61,269 nt of DNA from Woeseiaceae bacterium (GTDB lineage: Bacteria > Pseudomonadota > Gammaproteobacteria > Steroidobacterales > Woeseiaceae). The stretch spans positions 1-61,269 of the forward strand of contig JASJCM010000013.1 in the NCBI GenBank assembly GCA_030065985.1, written 5' to 3'. Positions 59,404-61,269 of this stretch are shown piece by piece (position 1 is the stretch's first letter; each line of letters opens with the position of its first letter). Under the pieces are notes generated by a model. The model was not told where the DNA came from and made no database searches. It saw only the letters and a program-made list of their open reading frames with translations. Position numbers and translations under genes: made by a program.

Positions 59404-60154
59404 GTTCAAGAAATTCGCCGGCCTGGTCGTGCTGGGCGCCTGCTTCGCTACGTCATCCGCGTCGGCTGCCGGTGGCGCAAGCCCGCTGGCAGACCCATCG
59501 AAGATCGACCTCGACAACATTGCTTCGCTGCAGCGCGGCGCGCGCAACTACATGAACTACTGCTCGGGGTGTCATTCCGCCGAGTACGTTCGCTTCAGTA
59601 CGATCGGCAAGATGCTCGAGCTGTCCGAAGAGCAGCTCGTCGACAACCTGATGTTCAACGCCGAAAAGACGTTCGAGACGATCAACGCGGCAATGCCGAG
59701 TGAGGCTGCCGCACGTTGGTTTGGCCAGCCTCCGCCCGACCTGTCCCTGATGGCGCGGGCGAAGGGTGCTGACCATATCTACAATTTCCTGCGCGGGTTC
59801 TACGTGGACCCGGACAGCCCGACCGGGGTGGACAACGTCGTCCTCGCCGGCACCAGCATGCCGCACGTACTGTGGGAACTGCAGGGCTTCCAGGAAGCCA
59901 AGTTCGAGAGTCACGAGAACGAAGACGGCTCGGTTACGACCGAGTTCAAGGGCTTCGAAACCCTCAGCGCAGGCACGATGGATGCCGAGGCCTATGACGA
60001 TTTCGTTCGCGACACGACGAATTTCCTCGCCTTCATTGCAGAACCGATTCGCCAGGATCGCCGCAAGCTTGGTGTCTGGGTGCTCATATTCCTGCTCTTC
60101 TTCCTCGTGCTTGCTACCCAGCTGAAGAAAGAGATCTGGAAGGATGTGAAATGA
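59396..60154 (+). CDS. petC: Cytochrome c1 of the bc1 complex
   Basis: 252 residues. Signal peptide about 1-25, haem-binding CSGCH at 56-60, axial Met in GTSMPHVLWELQG, and one C-terminal membrane anchor (LGVWVLIFLLFFLVLATQL). Passes electrons to soluble cytochrome c or a terminal oxidase. Its stop overlaps the sspA start. Confidence 0.96.
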   Translation: MDKFKKFAGLVVLGACFATSSASAAGGASPLADPSKIDLDNIASLQRGARNYMNYCSGCHSAEYVRFSTIGKMLELSEEQLVDNLMFNAEKTFETINAAMPSEAAARWFGQPPPDLSLMARAKGADHIYNFLRGFYVDPDSPTGVDNVVLAGTSMPHVLWELQGFQEAKFESHENEDGSVTTEFKGFETLSAGTMDAEAYDDFVRDTTNFLAFIAEPIRQDRRKLGVWVLIFLLFFLVLATQLKKEIWKDVK

Positions 60155-60783
60155 TGGCAGTCGTATCAAACAGGCGTTCCGTAATGACGTTGTTCTCGAG
60201 GCCGACTGACATCCACAGTCATCGCACGCGTCTCGTGCTCGCCGAGAAGAACATCAATATCGAGATCGCCAACGTACCCGGGCCCGATCTGCCCGAGGAC
60301 CTGATGGATCTCAATCCGTATCACACGGTGCCGACGCTCGTGGATCGTGACCTGACGCTCTACGATTCGCGGGTCATCGTCGAGTATCTCGACGAGCGCT
60401 TTCCGCACCCGCCGCTGATGCCGGTCGATCCGGTCACGCGGGCCCAGTTCCGACTCGCGCTGTTCCGCATCGAGACCGACTGGTATGCGATTGCCGAAGA
60501 AGCCGAGAATTCGGCCGACGGCAAGCTCGGTACGAAGTCACGCAAGATGCTCCGTGAGAGCATCATGCAGAGCGCCGAGTTGTTCGGCGCGCGGCCGTAC
60601 TTCCTGAGTGAAGAGTTCTCGCTCGTCGATTGCACGATCGCGCCGTTGCTCTGGCGTCTGCCGGTCTACGGCATCGATCTGGGCGATGATGCAGAGGCGA
60701 TCGAGGCTTATATGAATCGCGTCTTCGCACGCCGTTCGTTCCAGCAGAGTCTCACCGAGCTCGAGCAGGAAATGAGGCTTTAG
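60151..60783 (+). CDS. sspA: Stringent starvation protein A
   Basis: 210 residues from the first ATG; the second ATG three bases on gives MAVVSNRRSVMTLFS, the usual family start. Glutathione-S-transferase fold without GST activity: N-terminal thioredoxin-like part (MTLFSRPTDIHSHRTRLVLAEK, NPYHTVPTLVD, LYDSRVIVEYLDERFPHPPLMP) and a helical C-terminal part. Binds RNA polymerase in stationary phase and acid stress. The order petABC-sspA-sspB is conserved in many gammaproteobacteria. Confidence 0.95.
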   Translation: MMAVVSNRRSVMTLFSRPTDIHSHRTRLVLAEKNINIEIANVPGPDLPEDLMDLNPYHTVPTLVDRDLTLYDSRVIVEYLDERFPHPPLMPVDPVTRAQFRLALFRIETDWYAIAEEAENSADGKLGTKSRKMLRESIMQSAELFGARPYFLSEEFSLVDCTIAPLLWRLPVYGIDLGDDAEAIEAYMNRVFARRSFQQSLTELEQEMRL

Positions 60784-60810
60784 GCGCCAGCCGACTGAAC
60801 GTAACAAGAA

Positions 60811-60872
60811 GAAAATGGGGACATTCTGCTTTTACTGATTGCAGTCAGGAAAAGCAGAATGTCCCCATTTTC
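60811..60872. repeat. REP-like perfect hairpin between sspA and sspB
   Basis: Two exact 23-base arms (60811-60833 and 60850-60872) around a 16-base loop with an inner CTGA/TCAG stem. The core reads AAAATGGGGACATTCTGC. Palindromes with the GGGGACA core are typical of REP elements spread by REP-associated tyrosine transposases in proteobacteria; I know this from general experience, and no copy of the transposase is present here. It splits two genes that are normally close together. Confidence 0.75.
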
Positions 60873-60952
60873 AGGTTATGTCAGGTTAGCCGCTGCGCCC
60901 TCAATCAGTGGTAAGCTACCGCCAGGTTGGCAAATAAAGCTCAGGACCTACA

Positions 60953-61269
60953 TTGAGCACCAATAATCGTTCAAAACGACCGTACCTCATTCGTGCGATG
61001 CACGAATGGATGGCAGACAATGGCCATACCCCGCATATTGTAGTCGACACGTCATTTGATGGCGTGGCCGTCCCGCTGGAGCACATCAAGGATGGCAAGA
61101 TCATCCTCAATATCAGCGACTCGGCGGCGCACAATCTCAAACTGACGAACGATGCGGTGAGTTTCCGGGCGCGCTTCGGCGGCGTACCGTTTGATGTATG
61201 GGCGCCGATCCGATCGGTGCTCGGCATCTACGCGCGTGAAACGGGGCAGGGCATGATCTTCTCGCATGA
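60953..61269 (+). CDS. sspB: ClpXP specificity factor SspB (3' cut by window edge)
   Basis: 105 complete codons are visible from a TTG start with AGGA 6 bases upstream; no ATG fits. The N-terminus RSKRPYLIRAMHEWMADNG is followed by TPHIVVDTS and GKIILNISDSAAHNLKL, then FRARFGGVPFDVWAPIRSVLGIYARETGQGMIF, all typical of SspB, which tethers ssrA-tagged proteins to ClpXP. The acidic C-terminal tail with the ClpX-binding motif lies beyond the window. Confidence 0.92.
   Translation, partial: MSTNNRSKRPYLIRAMHEWMADNGHTPHIVVDTSFDGVAVPLEHIKDGKIILNISDSAAHNLKLTNDAVSFRARFGGVPFDVWAPIRSVLGIYARETGQGMIFSH

Overview
The window is a 61 kb, GC-rich, densely packed stretch of a gammaproteobacterial chromosome. 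The evidence for Gammaproteobacteria is the conserved block yrbG-kdsD-kdsC-lptC-lptA-lptB-rpoN-hpf-ptsN-rapZ, the ibaG-murA pair, petABC followed by sspA-sspB, and complete LPS core and transport genes. A split class II ribonucleotide reductase, a proton pyrophosphatase next to a PPi-dependent phosphofructokinase, and a full set of respiratory bc1 genes suggest a free-living, probably marine or sediment organism, perhaps near Woeseiales/Steroidobacterales; this placement is inference. I saw no tRNA, rRNA, CRISPR, prophage or IS transposase. Almost every gene has a recognisable housekeeping role.

Layout. 1-4.5 kb: tail of an SPFH protein, then slt, an HtrA/DegQ protease and a small heat-shock protein with a clear sigma-32 promoter (envelope and protein quality control). 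4.5-7.8 kb: 430 bp control region with an NrdR box, then nrdJa-nrdJb. 7.9-12.9 kb: hldE, waaA, tolC and a PCMT-like methyltransferase (LPS inner core, efflux). 13.1-17.5 kb: a two-PAS GGDEF/EAL protein, a little-known membrane trio including DUF817, and an outer-membrane barrel. 17.6-25.3 kb: hppA and pfp, adk, rnd, a Yip1-like protein, mpl and a Lon-N-domain protein. 25.4-27.9 kb: DUF2946 protein plus OprC-like copper receptor. 27.9-33.4 kb: leftward metK-ahcY-cpdA-gumN-like-hemL. 33.6-43.1 kb: tkt-gap-pgk, an opposing phoX-like gene, pyk and a penicillin acylase. 43.1-47.9 kb: MoxR/VWA pair, periplasmic peroxiredoxin, patatin. 47.0-54.7 kb: the rpoN/lpt/kds operon. 54.8-61.3 kb: ibaG-murA, degS, petABC, sspA and the start of sspB.

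Functional links: hldE, waaA, kdsC, kdsD and lptABC make and export LPS; murA, mpl and slt build and recycle peptidoglycan; pfp, hppA and adk tie glycolysis to pyrophosphate energy, with tkt, gap, pgk and pyk nearby; metK and ahcY form the methyl cycle.

The most unusual points are: a cpdA-like gene whose catalytic N-terminus can only be reached from an ATT start codon; a perfect inverted repeat joining the stop codon of the DUF2946 gene to the Shine-Dalgarno sequence of the copper receptor gene; three unrelated hairpin repeats in intergenic gaps, two of them resembling REP elements; and an operator-like double palindrome ahead of tolC. I did not find a clear new multi-gene system.
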